From Serratia liquefaciens (GTDB lineage Bacteria > Pseudomonadota > Gammaproteobacteria > Enterobacterales > Enterobacteriaceae), in contig JAAXZN010000054.1 of the NCBI GenBank assembly GCA_012719855.1, forward strand, positions 86,765 to 150,764: a stretch of 64,000 nt of DNA, given 5' to 3'. Made by a program: the position numbers and the translations under genes. Below the pieces are notes generated by a model. It was not told the origin of the DNA, did no database searches, and was given only the letters and a program-made list of their open reading frames with translations. Positions 8,524 through 17,432 of the stretch are shown piece after piece. The stretch's first letter is position 1, and the number at the start of each line of letters is the position of its first letter.

Positions 8524-9851
8524 AATTGAGCGATGTTTTTCTTAAGCCGGTGGCCCTCTTCAAGCCAGCAATAGCTTTATCAAAAGGTTTAACGGTAAAG
8601 ATCCAAGCCATTCATGAGCGCTGGCCCGATGTCGTTAAGGAGATTGCCGATCGCGATCGTGAAAAGGTGTTACACAAGCTGCTCGGTTATGTAGAGCGCT
8701 GGGAATGGGATGATGTAAAAATGTCCTTTATCTGCTCAGGCGCACCGATTGTGTTTGATAAAGAGTTCAGAACTCAGGAGGAGTTTGCTGTACTACAGGA
8801 GTTCTATTTACGGGAAACCATCGTTACGGACTCACAGCCCTTTATTTCTGCAATGATATCGGCATATATCCGTAGTTATGAACCGGGCTCTGCACACACA
8901 ATAAAAATTAAAAACTGCCTTGATATCGCAAGCGAACATATGAGCGATAAGTGGAAAGATATTGTCGAGCAACTACCCGAATTCTTTAACGCTCACCAGG
9001 CGCATCAAGCTTTAGCAGTGATAATGAAGGAGATGGATGCGCCATGGAAAGAGCTTAAACAGTTTGGTATTACACGCCCGCACGATCCGGGGTTAATGTC
9101 GCACGCTCATCTGGCCTATATAGCATTACTGGCACCTGGATTGAATGAAAGACCTGTTATTGAGAAGCTGTTTGCCTGGTTAAAACCCGATGGCAGAAGT
9201 GGCGTTTTGATGAATGGCGCAGCGGAAGCCATCAATGCGCTGTTATCACACTGGTTGTATAAACAACCCGATGAAGAACTTTCTCGCTATCTGACTGAAA
9301 CGCTGGTGGCCTTTTATGAAGATCCTCGCCTTAGCCGTGGTGGCGTATGGGGAAGTGTAGATGAAGCTTGCCGGAATTTAATCATAAACTGGCTAACCCG
9401 CGAGAACATTCTGTTTTTTCTGGATGTGGTTTCGAAAGTTGAAGACAGCCATATGTGGGAACCCCGGCGTAAATTTTGGTTAGGGCTTTATAATGAAGGC
9501 AAAATCACAGCGGCCTGGGTAGCATTTAGTGATATGGCATCCAGAAAAGCAAAAGAAATAAAAAGTTCCATGAGAGACTCTTCAACACTTAATTTTGGCA
9601 ATCAAACTGCTGGAGGTTATCGAGATAACACTTCATTGCTTATTTTACAAATTGGTAAATGCATCGTTATCGAAGGCTCCCATAGTTATAAAGTGCATAT
9701 TTTCCGAAGCGACGATAAAAAAGCACCCATTTTATTTCAAGAAAAATACAATGCAAATTTAATTAGAAATATTCCTGATATAACTCGTATCGCACATCTC
9801 GGCTATAGCTGGACCGACAAAGTGCGTGAACAAATTGAGTATCTGTCATGA
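8520..9851 (+). CDS. zorC: Zorya defence protein ZorC (EH-signature family)
   Basis: 443 residues, soluble, no signal peptide or membrane segment, rich in Trp and charged residues. I assign it as ZorC from its position between zorB and zorD, both coupled by ATGA overlaps, and from general agreement with the EH-signature proteins of Type I Zorya. It is shorter than the E. coli ZorC I know of (about 560 residues). Known for the family: cytoplasmic, required for protection, thought to bind DNA and help recruit ZorD. No catalytic motif is obvious. Codon usage is AT-richer than the chromosome, especially toward the 3' end (9550-9780). Confidence 0.85.
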   Translation: MKLSDVFLKPVALFKPAIALSKGLTVKIQAIHERWPDVVKEIADRDREKVLHKLLGYVERWEWDDVKMSFICSGAPIVFDKEFRTQEEFAVLQEFYLRETIVTDSQPFISAMISAYIRSYEPGSAHTIKIKNCLDIASEHMSDKWKDIVEQLPEFFNAHQAHQALAVIMKEMDAPWKELKQFGITRPHDPGLMSHAHLAYIALLAPGLNERPVIEKLFAWLKPDGRSGVLMNGAAEAINALLSHWLYKQPDEELSRYLTETLVAFYEDPRLSRGGVWGSVDEACRNLIINWLTRENILFFLDVVSKVEDSHMWEPRRKFWLGLYNEGKITAAWVAFSDMASRKAKEIKSSMRDSSTLNFGNQTAGGYRDNTSLLILQIGKCIVIEGSHSYKVHIFRSDDKKAPILFQEKYNANLIRNIPDITRIAHLGYSWTDKVREQIEYLS

Positions 9852-12800
9852 CATTTGCTTTCAATCATAATGCAGAAGCGATTACCCTCAACATTGCTGA
9901 AGAAAAACAGAGCTTCATTCATCGTCTGTTTAAAAGACAGCAACCTGCGACTTTGTCTGGCCTGACACATAACGATCGCGCCTTAGCTTTTGCTATCGCC
10001 GATCTGAAAGCGCTGGCAGAAGAATTTGAAGAGCCTTTACACATCAGTGATGACGCTATCGTAATGAGTCATCATCTGGCAGGCCGACTGGACGCCGAAA
10101 CAGCGCAGACGCTGGGCCTACCTCCTCTCGTCGATCTGACGTTGAAAACTGATATCGAAGGCTCACTCGGAAGCGATACCTTTCGCCTACAGCATGAATG
10201 GCTACGCAACGGTGTTCGCCAAATACCACGCCGGACCGGATCAATTTTAGCCACATCTCAAGGGCCACGCCGATTGCCCTTGTGGATGATGGAGGCTGTT
10301 GAAGTTGCCGAAAACTTTACGCCAGGTGGTGGAGAAGCATCGGACTGGGAATCGTTAGCCCGCTTCCGCCAGGCCCTTGATCCTGGCGTCCAGATGGGCC
10401 ATGAAATCGATGCTGTTCGCGTCTCATTAACCGACTTTATGCAAGGTTTAGAAGTCCGCATTGCCGATCGGTTTTCTGTTTCCACCAGCTCAAATGGCGC
10501 TGATGATTTTGAAATCATCCCATTTTCCGGTAAGAATCTCGAAGAACTTGAAAGCAGTGGAGAAGCGATTAGCGAGTCTGCAGGTGAGCTAAGTGAACAA
10601 ACGCTACGTCGGTTCCAACAACGTGTCAGAACTCAGGGAGCTCTCTCAGCCTATCGTGTTGGCGAAGGCAATTATCTTGTCATTGACCGAAGCGCTCGTC
10701 CCATTCTTGAGCTCATGGTTGAGAAACAAAAGTCTTCTCCCGACGAACGACGCGCTTTCATTGAAAACCCACGGCCTGCGATTACCAGTGCTGTAGAAAA
10801 ATTCCTGAGACAATCAGGCAAGCTTGATGGACTGGACGATATAGGCGAAGAAGAAGTTATTGAAGCCGCAGCAGGTCCCGCATTTGTTGAAACCGTTGAA
10901 TATTCCGAACGTGTTAAGGGGATTTTGCATTACCGAAAAGGTGCTGTTTCTACGCCCATGACCGGAGAAACGGTCTGGTTGCCTGAAGTAATCCCTGATG
11001 CCCTGGCCAACATTATCGCTGCGTTGGATAGCCAGGCGCTGGCAAGCGTCTGCGATCAGTTGCGTAATGCTATAGATGCATCTCAGAATGAAGTTGAGAT
11101 CGCGTCTCATCCTGTTAAAGCCACAGAAGAGACATTGCACGCGCTAGAAAAACGTTTGGCTGATCTAAAAGAGATAGAAGGTTCAGCGGAAACACCAGAA
11201 ATTGAAGATACGTCTGCGGTTGATGGTCTACCTCCCGCTACGGTGATCCTGGATACCAAAGACAACTTTGAGGAGCTGTTCTGGCAGCCTGACCTTAAAG
11301 AACGTCCTGTATTTATTGATGAGCAACTTCCCGCGGGCGTTAAAACAGCATTGCGGCCGCATCAGTTGGAGAGCTTTAGCTTGCAGCTTTCATCATGGAA
11401 GTCAGGCATGCCAGGTATCTTGAACGCAGATGAGCAAGGCTTAGGTAAGACACTTCAAACCATCGCATTTCTACGCTGGTTGAAAGAGAACAATAACGTC
11501 AGCATTGCCAGCAATAAAGAGCGCGGGCCAATACTTATTGTTGCGCCTACCTCATTGCTGGAAAACTGGAATACCGAGGTCAGGCAGCATACTGATAGTG
11601 ATGGACTTGGCCATTTACTGCGCCTCTATGGTTCATCTTTAAGCCAGTATAAAGATTTCGATGCTAAAGGTGTCGAGACAAAAGATGGTAATACTTTACT
11701 GAATTTTCAGCAGTTGCATGAGGCAATCAAAGAAGGAAAAGGTCATCGTTTCTGGATATTAACGACATATACAACGCTGACTAATTACCAACACTCCTTT
11801 GCGAAGATCCATTTTTCGGCCGTGGTATTTGATGAAATACAGGCGGTCAAAAATCCTGACTCGCTACGAGCTCGCGCCGCCCGCGCCGTCAATGCTGACT
11901 ATCGAATTGGCCTGACAGGCACACCGATTGAAAACACCACCACTGATCTATGGGCAGTGATGGATCAACTAGCACCCGGATCTTTGGATACGCTACGTAA
12001 TTTCAATAGCCTCTATAGCGAACCCGATGAGCAGAATATGCTTCAGCTGTATCTGCAAGTCTTTGAACCCCGCAACCAGCGGCCACCTTTGGCATTCCGC
12101 CGTTTAAAAGAAGATGTTGCGAAAGAGCTCCCTGCAAAAACACGCTTTCTTCATCCGCGCCTGATGCCGGAAGGACAAGCTATTGCTTACGAAACAGCCC
12201 GGTTAAAACTTTCTCAGGGCGGTCCCGGCGCTGCACTTAAAATGCTGCAGCATATCCGCGGCGTTTCAGTACATCCGGCCATGGAAATGAGCGGCGACAA
12301 TCAGAGCTTTATCGATGCATCTGCTCGTCTGAATGCATGCTTTGAGATTCTGCATCGTATTAAAGCAAAAGGTGAGCGGGTTCTGGTTTTCATCGAACAC
12401 CGCAAGATGCAGTTCCGGTTTATGGAACTGGCTCGCCAGGAATTCGGGCTTGAGCATATTGATCATATCAACGGCGATACGCCCATTCATAAGCGTCAGA
12501 TCATTGTGCGCCGATTCCAGCAGCATCTTGAGCAAGATCGTGGCTTCGACCTGCTGGTCCTCGGCCCTAAAGCGGCAGGAACGGGTTTAACATTGACTGC
12601 CGCAACACATGTCATTCACCTCTCTCGCTGGTGGAACCCTGCTGTAGAAGAGCAATGTAATGACCGTGTACATCGTATCGGCCAACAGTATCCAGTCCAA
12701 ATCCATATGCCAATGGCCATACATACTGGCTATCAGGAACACTCTTTCGACTGTTTACTCCAGGGGCTTATGTCACGCAAGCGAAGCTTAGCGCGAGCGG

Positions 12801-12976
12801 CGCTCTGGCCAATGGGTGACAGTGCCGATGACATCTCACAGCTACAAGCAGCTTTAAGAAAAGATAAGTCTGAGGCTAGGGGAGACATTTTAGAAACGAG
12901 CATCCGAATGATGTTTGAAAGAGATGCTGAAACTGATGGTACAAGAATGGACGATGGGTCATATCGAATCAGTTAG
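9848..12976 (+). CDS. zorD: Zorya defence protein ZorD (SNF2-family helicase/nuclease)
   Basis: 1042 residues. The C-terminal half is a SNF2/SWI2 motor: Walker A DEQGLGKT at 528-535, motif II DEIQ at ~662-665, motif III LTGTPIENT, and in lobe two GTGLTLTAATHVIHLSRWWNP followed by RVHRIGQ at 940-946. The N-terminal ~480 residues form a separate, less recognisable region expected to regulate activity. In Type I Zorya, ZorD is the cytoplasmic effector that acts on invading DNA. It overlaps zorC by ATGA and closes the operon; no gene follows before the HPP-family gene on the opposite strand. All helicase motifs look intact. Confidence 0.93.
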   Translation: MTFAFNHNAEAITLNIAEEKQSFIHRLFKRQQPATLSGLTHNDRALAFAIADLKALAEEFEEPLHISDDAIVMSHHLAGRLDAETAQTLGLPPLVDLTLKTDIEGSLGSDTFRLQHEWLRNGVRQIPRRTGSILATSQGPRRLPLWMMEAVEVAENFTPGGGEASDWESLARFRQALDPGVQMGHEIDAVRVSLTDFMQGLEVRIADRFSVSTSSNGADDFEIIPFSGKNLEELESSGEAISESAGELSEQTLRRFQQRVRTQGALSAYRVGEGNYLVIDRSARPILELMVEKQKSSPDERRAFIENPRPAITSAVEKFLRQSGKLDGLDDIGEEEVIEAAAGPAFVETVEYSERVKGILHYRKGAVSTPMTGETVWLPEVIPDALANIIAALDSQALASVCDQLRNAIDASQNEVEIASHPVKATEETLHALEKRLADLKEIEGSAETPEIEDTSAVDGLPPATVILDTKDNFEELFWQPDLKERPVFIDEQLPAGVKTALRPHQLESFSLQLSSWKSGMPGILNADEQGLGKTLQTIAFLRWLKENNNVSIASNKERGPILIVAPTSLLENWNTEVRQHTDSDGLGHLLRLYGSSLSQYKDFDAKGVETKDGNTLLNFQQLHEAIKEGKGHRFWILTTYTTLTNYQHSFAKIHFSAVVFDEIQAVKNPDSLRARAARAVNADYRIGLTGTPIENTTTDLWAVMDQLAPGSLDTLRNFNSLYSEPDEQNMLQLYLQVFEPRNQRPPLAFRRLKEDVAKELPAKTRFLHPRLMPEGQAIAYETARLKLSQGGPGAALKMLQHIRGVSVHPAMEMSGDNQSFIDASARLNACFEILHRIKAKGERVLVFIEHRKMQFRFMELARQEFGLEHIDHINGDTPIHKRQIIVRRFQQHLEQDRGFDLLVLGPKAAGTGLTLTAATHVIHLSRWWNPAVEEQCNDRVHRIGQQYPVQIHMPMAIHTGYQEHSFDCLLQGLMSRKRSLARAALWPMGDSADDISQLQAALRKDKSEARGDILETSIRMMFERDAETDGTRMDDGSYRIS

Positions 12977-13067
12977 CTTCGTTATTTGCTCACTATTTAG
13001 AAGAGGATAACAAGAATGGGCTGAAAAGTGTCAACCTATATCAGGACTAGTCACCCCGCCCGCGTGA

Positions 13068-13784
13068 TCAGCCTCCACCGCTCTGCCGTTGATGCGCCAA
13101 CTGTTCGGCACGCAGCAGAATTTCCTGCAGATCGTCCTCGTCGATATCAAACAGTTCGCCCTGCATTAGCGCCTCGTGCAGATCGGCGCGGGTGATAGAC
13201 ACCGCATCAATCGGCAGATTGGCCGGCTTCGCCTCGGTCGGCGCCAAAGGGTGCGGGTAGCGTCGCCCGGCCAGGTTATTGAAGACGATCGCCAGCAGCG
13301 CCAGTAGCACCGAGTTCAGCAACACCGGGTACAGCACAAAGCTATAGCCCAGTTGATGAATACCCGGGCCACCGAGAATCGCGGTCAGCGCCACCGCGCC
13401 GCCGGGCGGGTGCAGGCAACGCAGCTTAAACATCAAGCCAATTGCCAGTGCGGCCGCCACGCCGCAAGCCAACCCAGGGTCGGCAATCAGCAAACTGGTG
13501 CTGACCCCCACTGCCGCAGCCGACATATTGCCGCCCACAATCGACCAGGGCTGCGCCAACGGGCTGTTCGGCACGCCAAACAGCAATACGGCCGAGGCCC
13601 CCATCGGGGCGATAAACCACAGGTTCACCTCGCCCAAAACAAAATGGCTGATCCAGCCGGCAATCATCAGCCCCAGCCCGGCACCGACGCTGGAAAGCAA
13701 AATCTCTTTTTTGCCCACCGCCAATGGATGCGGCCACAAACGTGCGCACCCTACTTTTACTCTTTCCAACAACGGCATTTTCAT
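13068..13784 (-). CDS. HPP-family integral membrane protein
   Basis: 238 residues from ATG 13784 (MKMPLLERVKVG); the frame runs upstream to 13865, but that part looks like leader sequence. At least four hydrophobic helices occupy ~25-170, and the family's namesake motif LRCLHPPGGAVA lies near the third. Known for HPP proteins: often four-helix membrane proteins, some with C-terminal CBS domains, and in some bacteria linked to nitrite transport. Here the last ~60 residues are cytoplasmic and acidic (MQGELFDIDEDDLQEILLRA) rather than a CBS pair. First backbone gene right of the Zorya island. The substrate is unknown. Confidence 0.8.
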   Translation of the reverse strand: MKMPLLERVKVGCARLWPHPLAVGKKEILLSSVGAGLGLMIAGWISHFVLGEVNLWFIAPMGASAVLLFGVPNSPLAQPWSIVGGNMSAAAVGVSTSLLIADPGLACGVAAALAIGLMFKLRCLHPPGGAVALTAILGGPGIHQLGYSFVLYPVLLNSVLLALLAIVFNNLAGRRYPHPLAPTEAKPANLPIDAVSITRADLHEALMQGELFDIDEDDLQEILLRAEQLAHQRQSGGG

Positions 13785-13956
13785 GTTACTTCGTGCTGCC
13801 AAATTCAACTTAATGGCAACAAATATATCACAACGCCAAGCGTCACCGCTCGCCGCGCTTTTCACTGCGAAAATAACTTTCGGCTAACAGATTGATCTTT
13901 AGCCACTCCTCGTCAATTATCAAAGTTCGCCTCCCTTTGCCTTGAGGAAAACTCCA

Positions 13957-14592
13957 ATGTCTCAGCCGATTGCCGAACTCTATACCGACGCCGAATTTTT
14001 CAGTCCTTATGCCATGTCGGCGTTTGTTACCCTGACGGAAAAAGGCATTCCCTTCACCGTGAAGCCGGTCGATTTGTCGCAGGGGAAAAACCATGAGCCG
14101 GCCTATGCGGCCCTGTCATTGACGCGCCGGGTGCCGACGCTGGTGGTCGGTGAGTTTCAACTTTCGGAGTCTTCGGCGATTGATGAGTACCTGGATGAGA
14201 TCCACCCTGCCCATCCGGTGTACCCACGCGATGTTAAACACCGTGCCAAAGCTCGCGAAGTTCAGGCATGGCTGCGCAGCGATCTGTTGCAACTCCGTGC
14301 CGAGCGGCCCACCGAGGCGGTGTTCATTAACGGCAAGTTTCCTCCGCTGTCCAATGCCGCGCAGGGGGCTGCCAACAAGTTAATTGCCGCCGTTGAAAAG
14401 CTGCTGAGCCACGGCCAGGATAATTTGTTCAGGGAATGGTGCATTGCCGACACCGATTTGGCTTTGATGCTGAATCGGCTGGTGATACATGGCGATCCGG
14501 TGCCGGAAAACATTCGCCACTACGCACACAAGCAATGGCAACGCCCTTCGGTGCAGGCCTGGTTGGCACTGCCGGAAAAAATGCGCGGGTGA
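13957..14592 (+). CDS. yfcF: Glutathione S-transferase YfcF
   Basis: 211 residues from ATG 13957, chosen over an in-frame start 15 bp upstream because TGAGGAAA (13943-13950) gives a proper ribosome-site spacing only to this ATG. The N-terminal thioredoxin-like domain starts ELYTDAEFFSPYAMSAFVTL; the conserved cis-Pro and glutathione-gripping segment RVPTLVVGEFQLSESSAIDEYL is at ~50-70; an all-helical C-terminal domain follows. It matches E. coli YfcF, a GST with peroxidase activity in oxidative-stress defence. Monocistronic by appearance, and convergent with the permease gene across a terminator hairpin. Confidence 0.88.
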   Translation: MSQPIAELYTDAEFFSPYAMSAFVTLTEKGIPFTVKPVDLSQGKNHEPAYAALSLTRRVPTLVVGEFQLSESSAIDEYLDEIHPAHPVYPRDVKHRAKAREVQAWLRSDLLQLRAERPTEAVFINGKFPPLSNAAQGAANKLIAAVEKLLSHGQDNLFREWCIADTDLALMLNRLVIHGDPVPENIRHYAHKQWQRPSVQAWLALPEKMRG

Positions 14593-14593
14593 T

Positions 14594-14620
14594 AAAAAAT
14601 CGGCGGCCACGACGCCGCCG
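14594..14620 (-). terminator. Terminator for the gab-linked permease
   Basis: On the minus strand, stem CGGCGGC / GCCGCCG (14614-14620 and 14601-14607) is followed by A and six T (forward A at 14594-14599). It ends the gabTD-permease transcript and lies against the yfcF stop. Confidence 0.8.
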
Positions 14621-14662
14621 TTCTCAACTGAGAAACAACATCACTTCTTCAGGGAAGGCAAG

Positions 14663-15907
14663 TCACCATCCCGCGGGCAGATAGCCTAACAGCGACGCGA
14701 TGGCATACACCGCGCTAGCCAGATACAGCAACACGATGCTGATCTGCAACAACGGGTGGGTGATCCAGTTACACTGCCAACGTGGTGTCTGGTCGCCATG
14801 CTTGCGCGCCCCACGCAGGATCAGCATCGGCATAATCGACAAAATCACCCCGCTGAAAACCCCGGCGAAATAGAGCGCATTAACAAATGATACCAACCCG
14901 CTGTAGGCCAGCGCGAACGGTGGCAGCACCACCAGCATCAGCATGCCGAAACGGCGCAGCGGCTGTTCGTCGTTGCCCAGTCTGAACTGGTCGAAAATAT
15001 TGGTCAGGAAGCTGCCGCCGAGGCCCCAGTAAGAGGTCAGCATCGCGCACAGGGCAAAAATATTGGCGGAGAAGAAGGCCCACTGCCCTAACGCCTGGCC
15101 CCATGAAATGGTCGCCACATCAGAAATGTTATTCAGCCCGCTGAGCGCAATCACCGACATCGGCACCGCCGCCAGCAGCACAAAGGTCACGGCCATTCCG
15201 ACCATAATCGCCTTGGGCAGTTGTTCTGGCTTGTCCGAAAAGCCGCGCGCCATTTCCGGCACGATATACTGCGCAGAGAAGCAGAACACCACCACGTTGA
15301 ATACCGGCACCATAAAGCGCCAGTCACCGTCCAGCAGGTTGCGCATCTGGGTGGTGTCTTTGAGCAGCGTGGCCGCCACCAGCGCACTCAGCATGGCCAC
15401 CATGCCGATGCTGATAAACTTCTCCCCGCGGCCAATCGCCTTTAATCCCAGGTACAAGACCCCTGCAGCAGGCACGAAAAACAGCAGGCTGCCTATTGCC
15501 GGGGAAATGCCGAACAGGGACTGTAATAGCTTGCCGCTGCCGCTCATGTAGGCGGTCAACGCCCCAATGCTGTTAACGCAAACCGAAGCAAACATCAGCC
15601 AGGCACCGATACCGCCGACATAGCGTTTCGCCAATCCGCTCAATTGCAGATGGGCACGGGTGCGCAGGGTAGATTCAGCGACGTACAGCATGGTGATGGT
15701 GGTCAGGCTGCCCACCAGCACCAGCCAAAACAACAGCGGCAGGAAGCCGGCCTTACTGGAGGCGTAGGCGATGGACAGCACGCCGGCGCCAATGTTGGTG
15801 CCGACAATCATCGCCACCCCTTCGAGGAAACTCAGTGATTTGGCGGGTGCAGGCGTTCGCACCCCGGCGGCAAGCGCCGGAGAAATAGAGAGGTTTTCAG
15901 AAGACAT
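14663..15907 (-). CDS. Amino acid permease of the HAAAP/APC family
   Basis: 414 residues with about eleven hydrophobic helices. The first bears the family start GVAMIVGTNIGAGVLSIAY, the GTxIGAG-type motif that forms the unwound substrate-binding part of helix 1 in Mtr/TnaB/TyrP relatives. It starts after AAGGATGC 58 bp downstream of gabD on the same strand and ends before a terminator, so it is likely the last gene of a gabT-gabD-permease operon. From context it may import GABA or a related amino acid; sequence alone only supports an aromatic/hydroxy amino acid permease-like H+ symporter. E. coli uses a different permease family (GabP) in its gab operon. Confidence 0.8.
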   Translation of the reverse strand: MSSENLSISPALAAGVRTPAPAKSLSFLEGVAMIVGTNIGAGVLSIAYASSKAGFLPLLFWLVLVGSLTTITMLYVAESTLRTRAHLQLSGLAKRYVGGIGAWLMFASVCVNSIGALTAYMSGSGKLLQSLFGISPAIGSLLFFVPAAGVLYLGLKAIGRGEKFISIGMVAMLSALVAATLLKDTTQMRNLLDGDWRFMVPVFNVVVFCFSAQYIVPEMARGFSDKPEQLPKAIMVGMAVTFVLLAAVPMSVIALSGLNNISDVATISWGQALGQWAFFSANIFALCAMLTSYWGLGGSFLTNIFDQFRLGNDEQPLRRFGMLMLVVLPPFALAYSGLVSFVNALYFAGVFSGVILSIMPMLILRGARKHGDQTPRWQCNWITHPLLQISIVLLYLASAVYAIASLLGYLPAGW

Positions 15908-15965
15908 GCAGCATCCTTTGGCTCCCGGCGGCGCTGGCCACCGGGGTTGGTTAATTTCCCAGGGG

Positions 15966-17420
15966 TTAACAGCTCACATCGATACACAGGTATTTCAGCT
16001 CCAGATATTCTTCAATCCCGTAACGCGATCCTTCACGTCCGAGTCCTGACTGCTTCACGCCGCCAAAAGGTGCCACTTCATTGGATATCAGCCCGGTATT
16101 GATGCCGACCATGCCGTATTCCAACGCCTCAGGCACTCGCCATTGACGCGAGGCGTTCTGCGTGAACAGGTAGGCGGCCAAACCGAACTCGGTATCGTTG
16201 GCCATGGCGATAGCTTCCGCCTCGTCATGGAAACGGAACAGCGGTGCCACCGGGCCAAAAGTTTCCTCTTTGGCGAAGCGCATTTTCTGCGTCACGCCGG
16301 TCACCACCGTAGGCTGGAAGAAGGTGCGTCCCAGTTCGTGCGGCTGACCGCCGGTAGCGATTTGCGCACCTTTGATCAAGGCATCGTCGATATGGCTCTG
16401 CACTTTTTCCACCGCATCCTGGTCAATCAACGGGCCCTGAGTGGTACCCGCCTGACTGCCGTCACCGACCTTCAGTTGCTCAACCGCCACCACCAGCTTA
16501 TCCACCAGGCGGTCATAGATGCCGTCCTGCACGTAGATGCGGTTGGCGCAGACGCAGGTCTGGCCGCTATTGCGGAATTTGGAGGCCATAATGCCTGCCA
16601 CGGCCGCGTCCAGGTTGGCGTCGTCGAAAACGATCACCGGCGCATTGCCGCCCAGCTCCAGCGACAGCTTTTTGATGGTTGGCGCGCACTGTGCCATCAG
16701 AATGCGGCCAACCTCGGTCGAACCGGTAAAGCTCAATTTGCGCACCACCGGGCTGTCACACAGTACTTTGCCCACCTGAGCGGCGTCGCCGGTCACCACC
16801 TGCAACACCCCTGCCGGGATACCGGCGTCCTGCGCCAGCTTGCCCAACGCCAGCGCGGTCAGCGGCGTTTGTTCGGCCGGTTTAACGATAATTGCGCAAC
16901 CTGCCGCCAGCGCCGGCGCCACCTTGCGGGTGATCATCGCCGCCGGGAAGTTCCACGGGGTGATCGCCGCGCAAACGCCGATGGGCTGCTTCACCACCAC
17001 CAGTCGTTGTGAGGCCTGCGGCGCTTGCAGCACCGCGCCGTCCACTCGCTTGGCCTCTTCGGCAAACCAGGTGATAAACGATGCGGCATAAGCCACTTCA
17101 CCGCGCGCTTCCGCCAGCGATTTGCCCTGCTCCGCGGTCATCAACTGGGCCAGATCTTCCTGCGCCGCCAGCACCTTGTCGGCCCAGGTCAGCATCAGAG
17201 CGGAACGCTGTTTGGCGGTCAGCTGTTTCCAACCTTGCTGCGCAACCTGCGCGGCGTTAATCGCCTGTTGAGTTTCTTCGCCGCTGACTAACGGAATACT
17301 GGCCAGCTCAACGCCGGTTGCCGGATTGATGACCGCTTCACGTTTGCCGCTCAGCGCATCGCACCACTCGCCGTTAATCAGGCACTGGCTGCGCAGCAGC
17401 TCGGGGTTATTCAATTTCAT
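15966..17420 (-). CDS. gabD: Succinate-semialdehyde dehydrogenase GabD
   Basis: 484 residues starting at ATG 17420 with AAGGAG 8 bp upstream (a GTG nine bases earlier is also in frame but lacks a ribosome site). NAD(P)-dependent aldehyde dehydrogenase fold: cofactor segment TPWNFPAAMITRK, the catalytic Glu in LSLELGGNAPVIVFDDANL, and the catalytic Cys in NSGQTCVCANR. The C-terminus carries NTGLISNEVAPFGGVKQSG, typical of GabD. It oxidises succinic semialdehyde to succinate in the second step of GABA breakdown. It starts 12 bp after gabT, clearly the same transcript. Confidence 0.92.
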   Translation of the reverse strand: MKLNNPELLRSQCLINGEWCDALSGKREAVINPATGVELASIPLVSGEETQQAINAAQVAQQGWKQLTAKQRSALMLTWADKVLAAQEDLAQLMTAEQGKSLAEARGEVAYAASFITWFAEEAKRVDGAVLQAPQASQRLVVVKQPIGVCAAITPWNFPAAMITRKVAPALAAGCAIIVKPAEQTPLTALALGKLAQDAGIPAGVLQVVTGDAAQVGKVLCDSPVVRKLSFTGSTEVGRILMAQCAPTIKKLSLELGGNAPVIVFDDANLDAAVAGIMASKFRNSGQTCVCANRIYVQDGIYDRLVDKLVVAVEQLKVGDGSQAGTTQGPLIDQDAVEKVQSHIDDALIKGAQIATGGQPHELGRTFFQPTVVTGVTQKMRFAKEETFGPVAPLFRFHDEAEAIAMANDTEFGLAAYLFTQNASRQWRVPEALEYGMVGINTGLISNEVAPFGGVKQSGLGREGSRYGIEEYLELKYLCIDVSC

Positions 17421-17432
17421 ACCGGTCACTCC

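Larger units (their letters stand above)
3932..13030. mobile_element. Genomic island at the 3' end of ileX carrying Type I Zorya
   Basis: The DNA between the tRNA 3' end and the HPP-family gene is visibly AT-richer than the backbone and has no counterpart in the dnaG-rpoD-mug-ileX neighbourhood of E. coli. It contains a short tandem repeat like integrase arm sites, an orphan membrane protein, decayed phage-type fragments and a defence operon. No integrase or transposase gene remains, and I found no second copy of the tRNA 3' sequence at the right edge, so the right boundary (between 12977 and about 13060) is approximate. The element looks fixed and immobile. Confidence 0.75.

Noticed and set aside
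12977..13067. Search for a second copy of the ileX 3' end (attR) at the right edge of the island
   Set aside because: No repeat of TTCAAGTCCAGTAGGGGCC or of a useful part of it is visible near 13.0 kb, so no attachment-site pair is claimed.
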